A DNA stretch of 29,638 nucleotides, taken from Candidatus Woesearchaeota archaeon. Lineage in GTDB: Archaea > Nanobdellota > Nanobdellia > Woesearchaeales > GW2011-AR4. Below, in pieces: positions 6,872 to 14,285 of this stretch (positions within the stretch are counted from its first letter, which is position 1; every line of letters starts with the position of its first letter). The stretch is taken from NCBI GenBank assembly GCA_016181325.1, contig JACOZO010000002.1, positions 1-29,638 of the forward strand, written 5' to 3'. The translations under genes were made by a program, and so were the position numbers. Below the pieces are notes generated by a model, which was given only the letters and a program-made list of their open reading frames with translations, ran no database searches and was not told where the DNA came from.

Positions 6872-8764
6872 ATGCTGAAACCTGAAAGCATGAGCAGGCT
6901 GGTAATAGCGGGGCACAAGGAGCATATGCAGCAGACAATAAATGAGCTGCATCAGCTTAAGGTTCTGCACATAGTTGATCATGCAAAAAATGAGCTTGCA
7001 GATATCGGCTCGCCTTATGAAAAAGCATCGGCACTATCTGAAACCCTGATTAAGATAAGGTCGATAATGACCTATTGCAGCCTAAACAGGGGCAGCGATG
7101 CGGAATCTCCTGATAAGACCCATGATAAGCTAAGCCATGATAAAATCAACTCAAGACTGCAGGCCATAAGCGGCCAAATAGCAGGAATCCAAGAAAGCAT
7201 CAGGGAGTACCAATCCAGGCTCACAAAAAACAACGTCGTTCTTGCTGAATTAAGAAAGCTTGAGGACCTTAAGATGCCTCTTGAGGCAATTTCTGCATAT
7301 AAATCCCTAGTGTACTTTGTGGGCTATGCAAATGATGCCCAAAGCCTGCACGGGCGACTGCAGAAAAAAGGATGGAATTTCAGGATGTACCTGTCGCAAA
7401 AAAATCCCAAGCTCATGGCGCTGTTCATTGAATCCGGCAAAAGCAAGGAAGCAGCTGAGATTCTGGGCCAAAGCAGTTTCTCCTCATTAAATGCTGCCCT
7501 CCTTGAGGAACTGGAGGGGCTGCCGTCAAAAGCTGCCGAGAAAGTGTCCAAGGAAATCCTTGACTGCTCAAATGAGGCTGAGAGGCTGGGCAAGGAGCTG
7601 GCCCAGGCCGGCAAAGACAATATGGAATTTCTTCTGGCCGCCGAGAAATACCTCAGCAATGAGCTTGAAAAGGCTGAAGCTCCGTTGAGGTTTGCCGCGA
7701 CAAAGAACGCGTTTTTCGTAAGTGGATGGGTTCCTGCAGGCAACATCAGCCATGTCATGAACCGGCTTGAAAAAACCCTTAAAAACAAGCTTTTTATAAG
7801 CTTTGACGCGCCCAAGCCCAAGGATGATGTTCCTGTGAAGCTGAACAACAAGAAATATGCAAAGCCTTTTGAGTTTCTGCTTGACCTCTATTCCCTCCCA
7901 ATATACAGGGAATTTGACCCTACACTGCTGATATTCCTCACATTCCCGATATTCTTCGGATTCATGCTTGGCGACATAGGGTACGGGCTGCTGTCATTGG
8001 GGATTTTTGCGCTCATGAAGAAGAAAATGCCCAAGGCAAAAAATTTCTTCAATATATTCATGCTGTCATCTGTCTCAACCGTATTTTTCGGGCTGCTGTT
8101 CGGCGAGTTTTTCGGGGCAGAAGAGATAGGGCATTTTGAATTGTGGCATATATTGAGCAGGTCGCATGATGTGATGCTGCTGCTATCCATAGCTGTCGGC
8201 ATCGGCATAGTCCACCTGAATCTGGGGCTGATTCTTGGGTTCTTCAATGAAAGAAAATTGCACGGGCTTAAGCACGCCATATACGCGAAAGGAAGCTGGT
8301 TTATATTACAAGGAGGAACTTTTATTTTGATTGCCGATACAATAAACCTGATTAGCACATCTACTTTGCTTATAGTATTTGGTTTTGCAATAACATATGG
8401 ACTTTTAATTGGCTCAATTTTAATTTTACTTGCAATTATTATGCTCATAAAAGGAGAAGGAATAATAGGGCCGATTGAAATCTTGGGATTAATCGGCAAT
8501 ATTGGCTCCTACTCAAGGCTCATGGCCATCGGATTAAGCTCAGTAATGCTTGCGATAGTCATAAATGAGATGGCATTCGAGTTTCTGCATAAAGGCAACC
8601 TATATATTTTAGCGGGAATCCTCCTATTGCTCATAGGACATGCCATCAACATGGCCCTGGGATGGATGGGATCCTTTTTGCATTCATTGAGGCTGCATTA
8701 CGTTGAATTTTTCACCAAATTTTTTCACGGAGGCGGAAAGAAGTACAGCCCTTTTGGATTATAG
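6872..8764 (+). CDS. atpI: A-type ATP synthase subunit I/a (membrane stator, ion channel)
   Basis: The 630-residue subunit carries the two half-channels that feed ions to the c-ring. Residues 1 to about 330 are a soluble, coiled-coil-rich stator arm; the rest has about seven to eight membrane helices. The first membrane block FPIFFGFMLGDIGYGLLSLG is the family signature. The essential arginine facing the c-ring is in GSYSRLMAIGLSSV, within the helix beginning near residue 545. The C terminus HSLRLHYVEFFTKFFHGGGKKYSPF is also typical. Length fits the family (about 620-680). Starts one base after atpH stops. Confidence 0.97.
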   Translation: MLKPESMSRLVIAGHKEHMQQTINELHQLKVLHIVDHAKNELADIGSPYEKASALSETLIKIRSIMTYCSLNRGSDAESPDKTHDKLSHDKINSRLQAISGQIAGIQESIREYQSRLTKNNVVLAELRKLEDLKMPLEAISAYKSLVYFVGYANDAQSLHGRLQKKGWNFRMYLSQKNPKLMALFIESGKSKEAAEILGQSSFSSLNAALLEELEGLPSKAAEKVSKEILDCSNEAERLGKELAQAGKDNMEFLLAAEKYLSNELEKAEAPLRFAATKNAFFVSGWVPAGNISHVMNRLEKTLKNKLFISFDAPKPKDDVPVKLNNKKYAKPFEFLLDLYSLPIYREFDPTLLIFLTFPIFFGFMLGDIGYGLLSLGIFALMKKKMPKAKNFFNIFMLSSVSTVFFGLLFGEFFGAEEIGHFELWHILSRSHDVMLLLSIAVGIGIVHLNLGLILGFFNERKLHGLKHAIYAKGSWFILQGGTFILIADTINLISTSTLLIVFGFAITYGLLIGSILILLAIIMLIKGEGIIGPIEILGLIGNIGSYSRLMAIGLSSVMLAIVINEMAFEFLHKGNLYILAGILLLLIGHAINMALGWMGSFLHSLRLHYVEFFTKFFHGGGKKYSPFGL

Positions 8765-8815
8765 CCTGTATGATTGGGTCACGATGTTAACTGAAAAATT
8801 CGGAGGTAAAAGAAA

Positions 8816-9043
8816 ATGGTTGATGTAGGAACTGGTTTGGTTGCCATAGGGTCGGCGGTAGCGATTGTCGGCAGCGCAATTGCCGCGGGAATAGCCGAAA
8901 AATCCATAGGAGCTGCTGCTGTAGGGGCCATGGCTGAAAAAGAAGAGCTGTTCGGCAAAGGGCTTATACTGACAGTAATCCCGGAAACCCTTGTCATATT
9001 CGGCCTTGTAATGGCTCTATTGATCTTAAACCTGGCAAAGTAA
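8816..9043 (+). CDS. atpK: A-type ATP synthase subunit K (c-ring proteolipid)
   Basis: A 75-residue, two-helix proteolipid forming the rotor ring. Helix 2 carries the ion-binding carboxylate Glu57 in IPETLVIFGLV. By eye, the position where sodium-type archaeal rings carry Gln in helix 1 appears here as Glu28 within GIAEKSIGAAAVG; the tail of the segment, GAMAEKEELFGKG, is the usual polar loop. The ion is therefore not settled. The gene has the best ribosome-binding site in the operon, GGAGGT about 10 bases before the ATG, after a 50-base spacer, consistent with the need for many copies per complex. Confidence 0.95.
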   Translation: MVDVGTGLVAIGSAVAIVGSAIAAGIAEKSIGAAAVGAMAEKEELFGKGLILTVIPETLVIFGLVMALLILNLAK

Positions 9044-9046
9044 GGA

Positions 9047-9598
9047 ATGCAAATGGGGCTTGAAAAAGTAAGGGACGAGATAATCGAGAGAGCAAAAAGC
9101 CAGTCCTCTCGCATTGTTGCCGAAGCAAAGGCAAAGGCGGCGCAGATACTCAGGGAAGCCGAGAAGCAGGTAGAAGGCCACAGGGAAAGGGCATCTGAAG
9201 AGTCCAAGAGGATGATGCTCGAGATAAAGAGGCAGGAGATGGCAAAGGCCGAGCTTGAATTCAAGAAACTGCTGCTCATGTCAAAGAAAGGCCTGATAGA
9301 CGAGGCTTTCGAGAAGGCCAGAAAGGAGATATCAAGGATGAATGAAAAGCAAAGGTCCGAGGCAGTGTCTCTCCTTATAAAAAAAGCTGAAAGGAGTATG
9401 GAAATAGACTGCATCTACTGCAGCAAAAGCGACGCAAAGTTCGTCAAGGGCTACAGGACAACGGAAGCTGCAATAAGCGGCGGAATAATCGCGGAAAACA
9501 AAGGCCAGACAGTCAGGATAGATTACAGCTTTGACACGCTGATGGAGTCTGTAAAGGAAGAGAAGATGCAGCAGATCGCAAAAATGCTGTTTGGATAG
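9047..9598 (+). CDS. atpE: A-type ATP synthase subunit E (peripheral stalk)
   Basis: The 183-residue protein has a long N-terminal charged helix (AKSQSSRIVAEAKAKAAQIL) and a compact C-terminal domain ending with a GGIIAENKGQTVRIDYSFDTLME block, which is diagnostic for subunit E: GG and D-x-T/S-x-x-x-L in the head-binding domain. It pairs with H to form the peripheral stalk. It starts three bases after atpK; a second ATG two codons later (9053) is an equally possible start. Confidence 0.95.
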   Translation: MQMGLEKVRDEIIERAKSQSSRIVAEAKAKAAQILREAEKQVEGHRERASEESKRMMLEIKRQEMAKAELEFKKLLLMSKKGLIDEAFEKARKEISRMNEKQRSEAVSLLIKKAERSMEIDCIYCSKSDAKFVKGYRTTEAAISGGIIAENKGQTVRIDYSFDTLMESVKEEKMQQIAKMLFG

Positions 9599-9659
9599 AT
9601 ATTACTAAATAAAGTGACCTATGATGCTGAAAACACTTCATCGCGACGAACGGAAGGAA

Positions 9660-10712
9660 ATGACGAGCACACTTGCCCATAGCGAGTACCCTTATACATA
9701 TGCCCGGACAACTGCCATGAGGGGCATGCTGCTCAAGAAGGCAGACTATCACAAGATACTGAAGATGGACTTCAATGAGATTGCAAGATTTTTGGAAGAG
9801 ACTACCTACAAAAAGTCCATCGATACATTGAGCGCGTCAATGAAAGGCGCAGACCTGCTGGAAGCGGCATTAAACAGCAATCTGGCTGAATCATTCGCAA
9901 AGCTCAGGGCAATCTCTCCCGAAGAGCTGAGGCTTTTGATTGACGAATACCTGCGGAGAAATGACATCGAGGACATCAAGACAATACTGCGCGGCAAGCT
10001 GACAAAAGCCGGCGATAAAATTATAGCGGCATCACTCCAGGCAGCCGGCACCATGGGCAAAGACGCATTGACGGGGCTGCTGAAGAAAGAATCAATAGAG
10101 CAGATATTAAAAGGCATAGACTTCATCGATTTTGCCAGGATCAAGCCTGCCCTGGAAAGGCTGCGCGAGACTAACAGCCTGGAAGAGATAGAGAATGAGC
10201 TGGACAGGTCTTATTACCAAGGGCTTCTGGAGCTGGCAGCTTCCCTTCCAAGCGAAGGCGACTTATTCAGGGATTTTCTGCTGCAGGAAATAGAGATAAT
10301 GAACATAGTCACAATAATCAAGCTGAAGCATGCCGGCATTGACAAAAGCGCAATAAGCAATTTTTTAATATTTACAGGAGTCTCCGGCAACAAAAACCTG
10401 TTTGAGAAGCTTATGAATTCCGATATCGGCTCAATGACAAGATACCTTGAGGCAAGGGATTACAGCGAAGCAATCGTGCAGGGGCTCAAGTCATACGAAA
10501 AAAACGGCTCCCTTATAGAGCTCGAGGCATCGCTTCACACCCATCTGCTCAGAAAATCGGTGCTGCTGCTTCATCAGCACCCATTGTCTGTTGACGTGAT
10601 ACTTGGCTACATGTTTGCCAAGGAAACCGAGGTCAGGAACCTCAAGATCATAGTCCGCGGAAAGCAGCTTGGCGTCGGCGAGGAATTTATCGAGAAGCAG
10701 CTGGTGATATGA
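9660..10712 (+). CDS. atpC: A-type ATP synthase subunit C (rotor socket)
   Basis: Funnel-shaped subunit that connects the central stalk D/F to the c-ring. The N-terminal SEYPYTYARTTAMRGMLL is the family hallmark, and three repeated all-helical domains follow, including LRAISPEELRLLIDEYLRRNDIEDIK and VEVRNLKIIVRGKQLG-type segments near the C terminus. I prefer ATG 9660, with GGAAGG just before it, because family members begin shortly before the YPYTYAR block; an in-frame ATG at 9621 would add 13 residues. The stop touches the start of atpF. Confidence 0.93.
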   Translation: MTSTLAHSEYPYTYARTTAMRGMLLKKADYHKILKMDFNEIARFLEETTYKKSIDTLSASMKGADLLEAALNSNLAESFAKLRAISPEELRLLIDEYLRRNDIEDIKTILRGKLTKAGDKIIAASLQAAGTMGKDALTGLLKKESIEQILKGIDFIDFARIKPALERLRETNSLEEIENELDRSYYQGLLELAASLPSEGDLFRDFLLQEIEIMNIVTIIKLKHAGIDKSAISNFLIFTGVSGNKNLFEKLMNSDIGSMTRYLEARDYSEAIVQGLKSYEKNGSLIELEASLHTHLLRKSVLLLHQHPLSVDVILGYMFAKETEVRNLKIIVRGKQLGVGEEFIEKQLVI

Positions 10713-11015
10713 ATGGAAATAGCAGTCCTGGGCGGCAATGAATTTGTCGTCGGCTTCCAGCTGGCAGGAGTGAAGCATATAATAGAGGTCGACAAAGATA
10801 CTGATGCAATGGGAAGGATGAACAAGATAAAGAATGACGGCCAGATAAGCATGGTCATAGTCGACGAGGCAGTCCTCAGCAGGCTCGACAGGCAGGACAG
10901 GCTCGAGATTGAGGGGTCTGTAAATCCGGTGTATGTGCCTCTGTCATCAATCTCATCGCAGGAAAACCTGCGCTATCTGATTAAAAAGTCCATAGGAGTG
11001 GACATACTGTCTTGA
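10713..11015 (+). CDS. atpF: A-type ATP synthase subunit F (central stalk)
   Basis: The 100-residue subunit binds D in the central stalk and can influence ATP hydrolysis. The Rossmann-like pattern is intact: MEIAVLGGNEFVVGFQLAGV at the N terminus, SMVIVDEAVLSRL in the middle and a C-terminal NLRYLIKKSIGVDIL helix. Length matches the family. The ATG directly follows the atpC stop with no intervening base, so translation is probably coupled. Confidence 0.95.
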   Translation: MEIAVLGGNEFVVGFQLAGVKHIIEVDKDTDAMGRMNKIKNDGQISMVIVDEAVLSRLDRQDRLEIEGSVNPVYVPLSSISSQENLRYLIKKSIGVDILS

Positions 11016-11025
11016 GGTAATAAAC

Positions 11026-12756
11026 ATGGAAAAAGGAGTATTATACAGGATTGCAGGGCCGGTTGTCGTGGCAAAAGGGATCTCGCCGAGGATGTATGAC
11101 GTATGCCGGGTCGGCAACGAGAGGCTGATGGGGGAGGTCATCCAGATAGAGGGCGAGAAGTCTATAATACAGGTCTATGAAGATACTTCAGGGATAAAGC
11201 CCGGCGAGCCCGTCGTAAACACAGGAGAGCCCCTGAAAGTAGAGCTTGGGCCCGGAATGCTGACAAGCATCTACGACGGCATACAAAGGCCGCTGCCTGT
11301 CCTGATAAAGCAGATGGGGGATTTCATCAAGAGGGGAGTTGACGCTCCGGCGCTGGACCAGAGCAAGAAGTGGGATTTCAAGGCTGTTGCAAAAAAAGGC
11401 GACAAGGTCACAGGCGGAAGCATAATCGGCGAGGTTGAAGAGACGCCGGGAATAATCCACAGGATAATGGTGCCGCCGAACATTTCAGGCACCCTGCAGG
11501 AGATAAAATCCGGAAAATTCACTGTCAATGATATAGTTGCGAAACTGGACAAAGGGGCAGAGCTGAGGATGAAGCATAACTGGCCCGTCAGGATAGGAAG
11601 GCCTTATGCCAAGAAATTAAGGCCGGAATCTCCTCTGATAACCGGGCAAAGGGTGTTTGACGCGCTGTTCCCCTTAGCCAAGGGAGGGGTTGCTGCAATC
11701 CCGGGGCCGTTCGGAGCCGGAAAGACAGTGAGCCAGCAGCAGCTTGCCAAGTGGTCTGATGCAGACATAATTGTTTATGTAGGCTGCGGAGAGCGCGGAA
11801 ACGAGATGACGGAAGTCCTTACTGAGTTTCCGGAGCTGATTGACCCGAAGACAGGAAAGCCGCTTATGAACAGGACTGTGCTGATAGCCAACACTTCAAA
11901 CATGCCGGTGGCTGCAAGGGAAGCTTCAATCTACACTGGCGCCACAATAGCTGAATATTACAGGGACATGGGGTATTCTGTTGCCCTGATGGCGGACTCG
12001 ACTTCCAGGTGGGCGGAAGCGATGAGGGAAATCTCATCGAGGCTTGAGGAAATGCCTGGCGAGGAAGGATATCCGGCATACCTTTCCACAAGGCTGGCAC
12101 AGTTTTACGAGAGGGCAGGAAGGATCATACCATTCGGCACAGACAAGGAAGGAAGCGTCTCGATTATAGGCGCAGTATCGCCGCCCGGCGGCGACTTTTC
12201 CGAGCCTGTGACGCAGAGCACATTGAGGGTGACGAAAGTGTTCTGGGCGCTTGACGCAAAGCTGGCTCAGAGAAGGCATTTTCCGTCAATAAACTGGCTG
12301 ACATCATATTCCCTTTACCTCAACACGCTTGAGGAATGGTATTCAAAGAACATAGCCACGGACTGGTCTGGCTGCGTGAGCGAGATCATGGGCATCCTCC
12401 AGGAAGAGGAAAAGCTGCTTGAGATTGTGCAGCTTGTCGGCTCTGACGCGCTGCCTGAAAGGCAGCAGCTTACACTGGAGATCGCAAGGGTGATACGGGA
12501 GTTCTTCCTGCAGCAGAATGCATTCCATGAAGTGGACACTTACTCTGAGCTGAAGAAGACGTATCTGGTGATGAAATCCATACTGAGTTATTCAAAACTG
12601 GCAAATGCTGCGCTTGATGCCGGCAGCAAAGTGCAGCCCCTGCTGAGGATAAAATCAAAGGACAGGCTGGCAGAAGTCAAGTTCGAGAAAAACTACGCGT
12701 CTTTGCTTGAGGAGATAAACAGCCAGATGGAAAAAGAGATAGGGGTTTCAAAATGA
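11026..12756 (+). CDS. atpA: A-type ATP synthase catalytic subunit A
   Basis: Catalytic subunit of the A3B3 head. An N-terminal beta-barrel is followed by the A-subunit-specific bulge domain (about residues 110-190) and the nucleotide-binding domain with P-loop GPFGAGKT at 227-234. Other family blocks are YVGCGERGNEMTEVL, MADSTSRWAEAMREISSRLEEMPGEEGYPAYL and SPPGGDFSEPVTQST. Length (576) fits. No intein is present in the P-loop, where atpA inteins often sit. Its last codon overlaps the first of two short repeated frames that separate it from atpB. Confidence 0.98.
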   Translation: MEKGVLYRIAGPVVVAKGISPRMYDVCRVGNERLMGEVIQIEGEKSIIQVYEDTSGIKPGEPVVNTGEPLKVELGPGMLTSIYDGIQRPLPVLIKQMGDFIKRGVDAPALDQSKKWDFKAVAKKGDKVTGGSIIGEVEETPGIIHRIMVPPNISGTLQEIKSGKFTVNDIVAKLDKGAELRMKHNWPVRIGRPYAKKLRPESPLITGQRVFDALFPLAKGGVAAIPGPFGAGKTVSQQQLAKWSDADIIVYVGCGERGNEMTEVLTEFPELIDPKTGKPLMNRTVLIANTSNMPVAAREASIYTGATIAEYYRDMGYSVALMADSTSRWAEAMREISSRLEEMPGEEGYPAYLSTRLAQFYERAGRIIPFGTDKEGSVSIIGAVSPPGGDFSEPVTQSTLRVTKVFWALDAKLAQRRHFPSINWLTSYSLYLNTLEEWYSKNIATDWSGCVSEIMGILQEEEKLLEIVQLVGSDALPERQQLTLEIARVIREFFLQQNAFHEVDTYSELKKTYLVMKSILSYSKLANAALDAGSKVQPLLRIKSKDRLAEVKFEKNYASLLEEINSQMEKEIGVSK

Positions 12757-12806
12757 AAGCAGACTCACTGACGTTCGTGGCTTTCATTTTGAATAGTAAT
12801 AAATAA
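12753..12806 (+). CDS. Possible 17-residue leader peptide, repeat copy 1
   Basis: ATG overlaps the atpA stop codon (ATGA), and 17 codons follow (beginning MKADSLTFVAFIL) before TAA. It parallels the peptide of copy 2, with residues K2, S5, L6, F8, A10, F11 and I12 shared. Whether it is translated is unknown; it may only be a by-product of the repeat. Confidence 0.3.
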   Translation: MKADSLTFVAFILNSNK

Positions 12807-12820
12807 CGAGGTACTTCAAA

Positions 12821-12886
12821 ATGAAAACATATTCACTGGCGTTCATAGCCTTCATTTTTAAGGCTCATGAAAGACGAGGTAGTTAA
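12821..12886 (+). CDS. Possible 21-residue leader peptide, repeat copy 2
   Basis: ATG preceded by GAGGT at about 9 bases, then 21 codons (beginning MKTYSLAFIAFIF) to TAA at 12884-12886, two bases before the atpB ATG. Ribosomes translating this frame would run through and open the stem that covers the atpB start. This role is an inference from geometry. Confidence 0.35.
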   Translation: MKTYSLAFIAFIFKAHERRGS

Positions 12887-12888
12887 AA

Positions 12889-14259
12889 ATGAAGGAATAC
12901 AAGACAATAACAAAAGTTGCGGGGCCGTTGGTTTTCGTCGAGAAAACTGAGCCAATAGGATACTGCGATCTTGTAAGGATATCACTTCCATCCGGCGACA
13001 TCAAGAATGGCCAGGTGCTTGACACGAGCGACGACATAGTTGTCGTGCAGATATTTGAGGGGACTTCGGGCATTGACAGGGGAACAAGGGTCAAATTTCT
13101 CGGCGACACACTCAAGCTTAGTGTATCCAAGGACATGCTCGGCCGCATATTGAGCGGCTCAGGCAAGCCCATAGACGGAGGGCCTGAAGTAATACCGGAG
13201 AAAAGACTTGACATCGGAGGGGCGGCCATAAATCCTTTTGCAAGGGCTTCTCCGCATGACTTCATCCAGACAGGGATATCGACTATAGATGCGATGAACA
13301 CGCTTGTCCGTGGGCAGAAACTGCCCATTTTTTCGGGCTCTGGGCTGCCGCACAACGAGATTGCGCTGCAGATTGCGAGGCAGGCCAAGGTCATCGGAAA
13401 AAGCGAGAATTTCGTCGTGATTTTTGCTGCCATGGGCATAACCAATGAGGAAGCCCAGTATTTCATGGCTGACTTTGAGCAGACAGGGGCATTGGAGAGG
13501 AGTGTTGTCTTCCTGAACCTTGCAAACGATCCTGCAGTGGAGAGGCTGGTTACGCCTAGGATGGCATTGACGGCGGCGGAATACTTTGCCTACGAGCATG
13601 ATTTTCACGTGCTTGTCATATTAACAGACATGACGAATTACTGCGAATCACTGAGGGAGATCGGTGCGGCAAGGGGAGAAATCCCCGGAAGAAGGGGATA
13701 TCCGGGCTATATGTACACAGACCTTGCCAATATCTATGAGAGGGCAGGCGTGATAAAGGGCAAGAAAGGCAGCATAACCCAGATACCGATACTGACGATG
13801 GTCGGCGACGACATCACTCACCCGATTCCCGACCTGACAGGATACATAACTGAGGGGCAGATAGTGCTGTCAAGGGAACTGCACAGGAAAGGGGTTTATC
13901 CTCCAATAGACGTGCTTCCCTCATTGTCAAGGCTGATGAATCTCGGCATCGGAAAGGAAAAAACAAGGGATGACCACAAGCAGGTTTCCGACCAGATGTA
14001 TGCGGCATATGCAGAGGGCAGGGATCTTAGGGGGCTTGTTGCGATTGTCGGAGAGGAATCTCTGAGCGAAAGGGACAGAAGACTTTTGAAATTCGCTGCG
14101 GAATTCGAGGACAAGTTCGTAAGGCAGAAAAGAAGCGATGACCGCGGCATAGGCGAAGGCACGCTTGACCTGGGCTGGAACCTCCTGGGCGCAATACCCT
14201 CAAATGAGCTGACAAGGATCAGCAAGGAGCTGAAGGAGAAATACCTTAGGCCCAAATAA
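12889..14259 (+). CDS. atpB: A-type ATP synthase regulatory subunit B
   Basis: Non-catalytic partner of subunit A in the head. The 456 residues begin with the usual beta-barrel (MKEYKTITKVAGPLVFVE) and contain SGKPIDGGPE, the degenerate P-loop region PIFSGSGLPHNEIALQIARQA that lacks the Walker A Lys-Thr pair, ILTDMTNYCESLREI, and EIPGRRGYPGYMYTDLA. Length matches the family. Its start codon is buried in a 13-bp hairpin, so translation may depend on ribosome movement from upstream. In most archaeal operons atpD follows; here hyfB-like follows after 26 bases. Confidence 0.98.
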   Translation: MKEYKTITKVAGPLVFVEKTEPIGYCDLVRISLPSGDIKNGQVLDTSDDIVVVQIFEGTSGIDRGTRVKFLGDTLKLSVSKDMLGRILSGSGKPIDGGPEVIPEKRLDIGGAAINPFARASPHDFIQTGISTIDAMNTLVRGQKLPIFSGSGLPHNEIALQIARQAKVIGKSENFVVIFAAMGITNEEAQYFMADFEQTGALERSVVFLNLANDPAVERLVTPRMALTAAEYFAYEHDFHVLVILTDMTNYCESLREIGAARGEIPGRRGYPGYMYTDLANIYERAGVIKGKKGSITQIPILTMVGDDITHPIPDLTGYITEGQIVLSRELHRKGVYPPIDVLPSLSRLMNLGIGKEKTRDDHKQVSDQMYAAYAEGRDLRGLVAIVGEESLSERDRRLLKFAAEFEDKFVRQKRSDDRGIGEGTLDLGWNLLGAIPSNELTRISKELKEKYLRPK

Positions 14260-14285
14260 GCTAGTTCTGACTGAAGGCTGAGATC

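Larger units (their letters stand above)
12747..12895 (+). repeat. 68-bp tandem repeat with strong hairpins between atpA and atpB
   Basis: Three ATG codons stand exactly 68 bases apart at 12753, 12821 and 12889 (the last is atpB). The sequence around each is TTNAAAATGAA, and the later two are preceded by GAGGTA. Stem 1 is 14 perfect base pairs (12747-12760 with 12780-12793) and includes the atpA stop. Stem 2 is 13 perfect pairs (12849-12861 with 12883-12895); its loop holds the GAGGTAG ribosome-binding site and its 3' arm holds the atpB ATG. The unit looks like a duplication of the atpB start region that has since diverged. Confidence 0.85.

Noticed and set aside
8779..9414. 211-residue minus-strand frame opposite atpK and atpE
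   Set aside because: Its serine- and alanine-rich composition is the mirror of the coiled-coil genes opposite; no promoter or motif.
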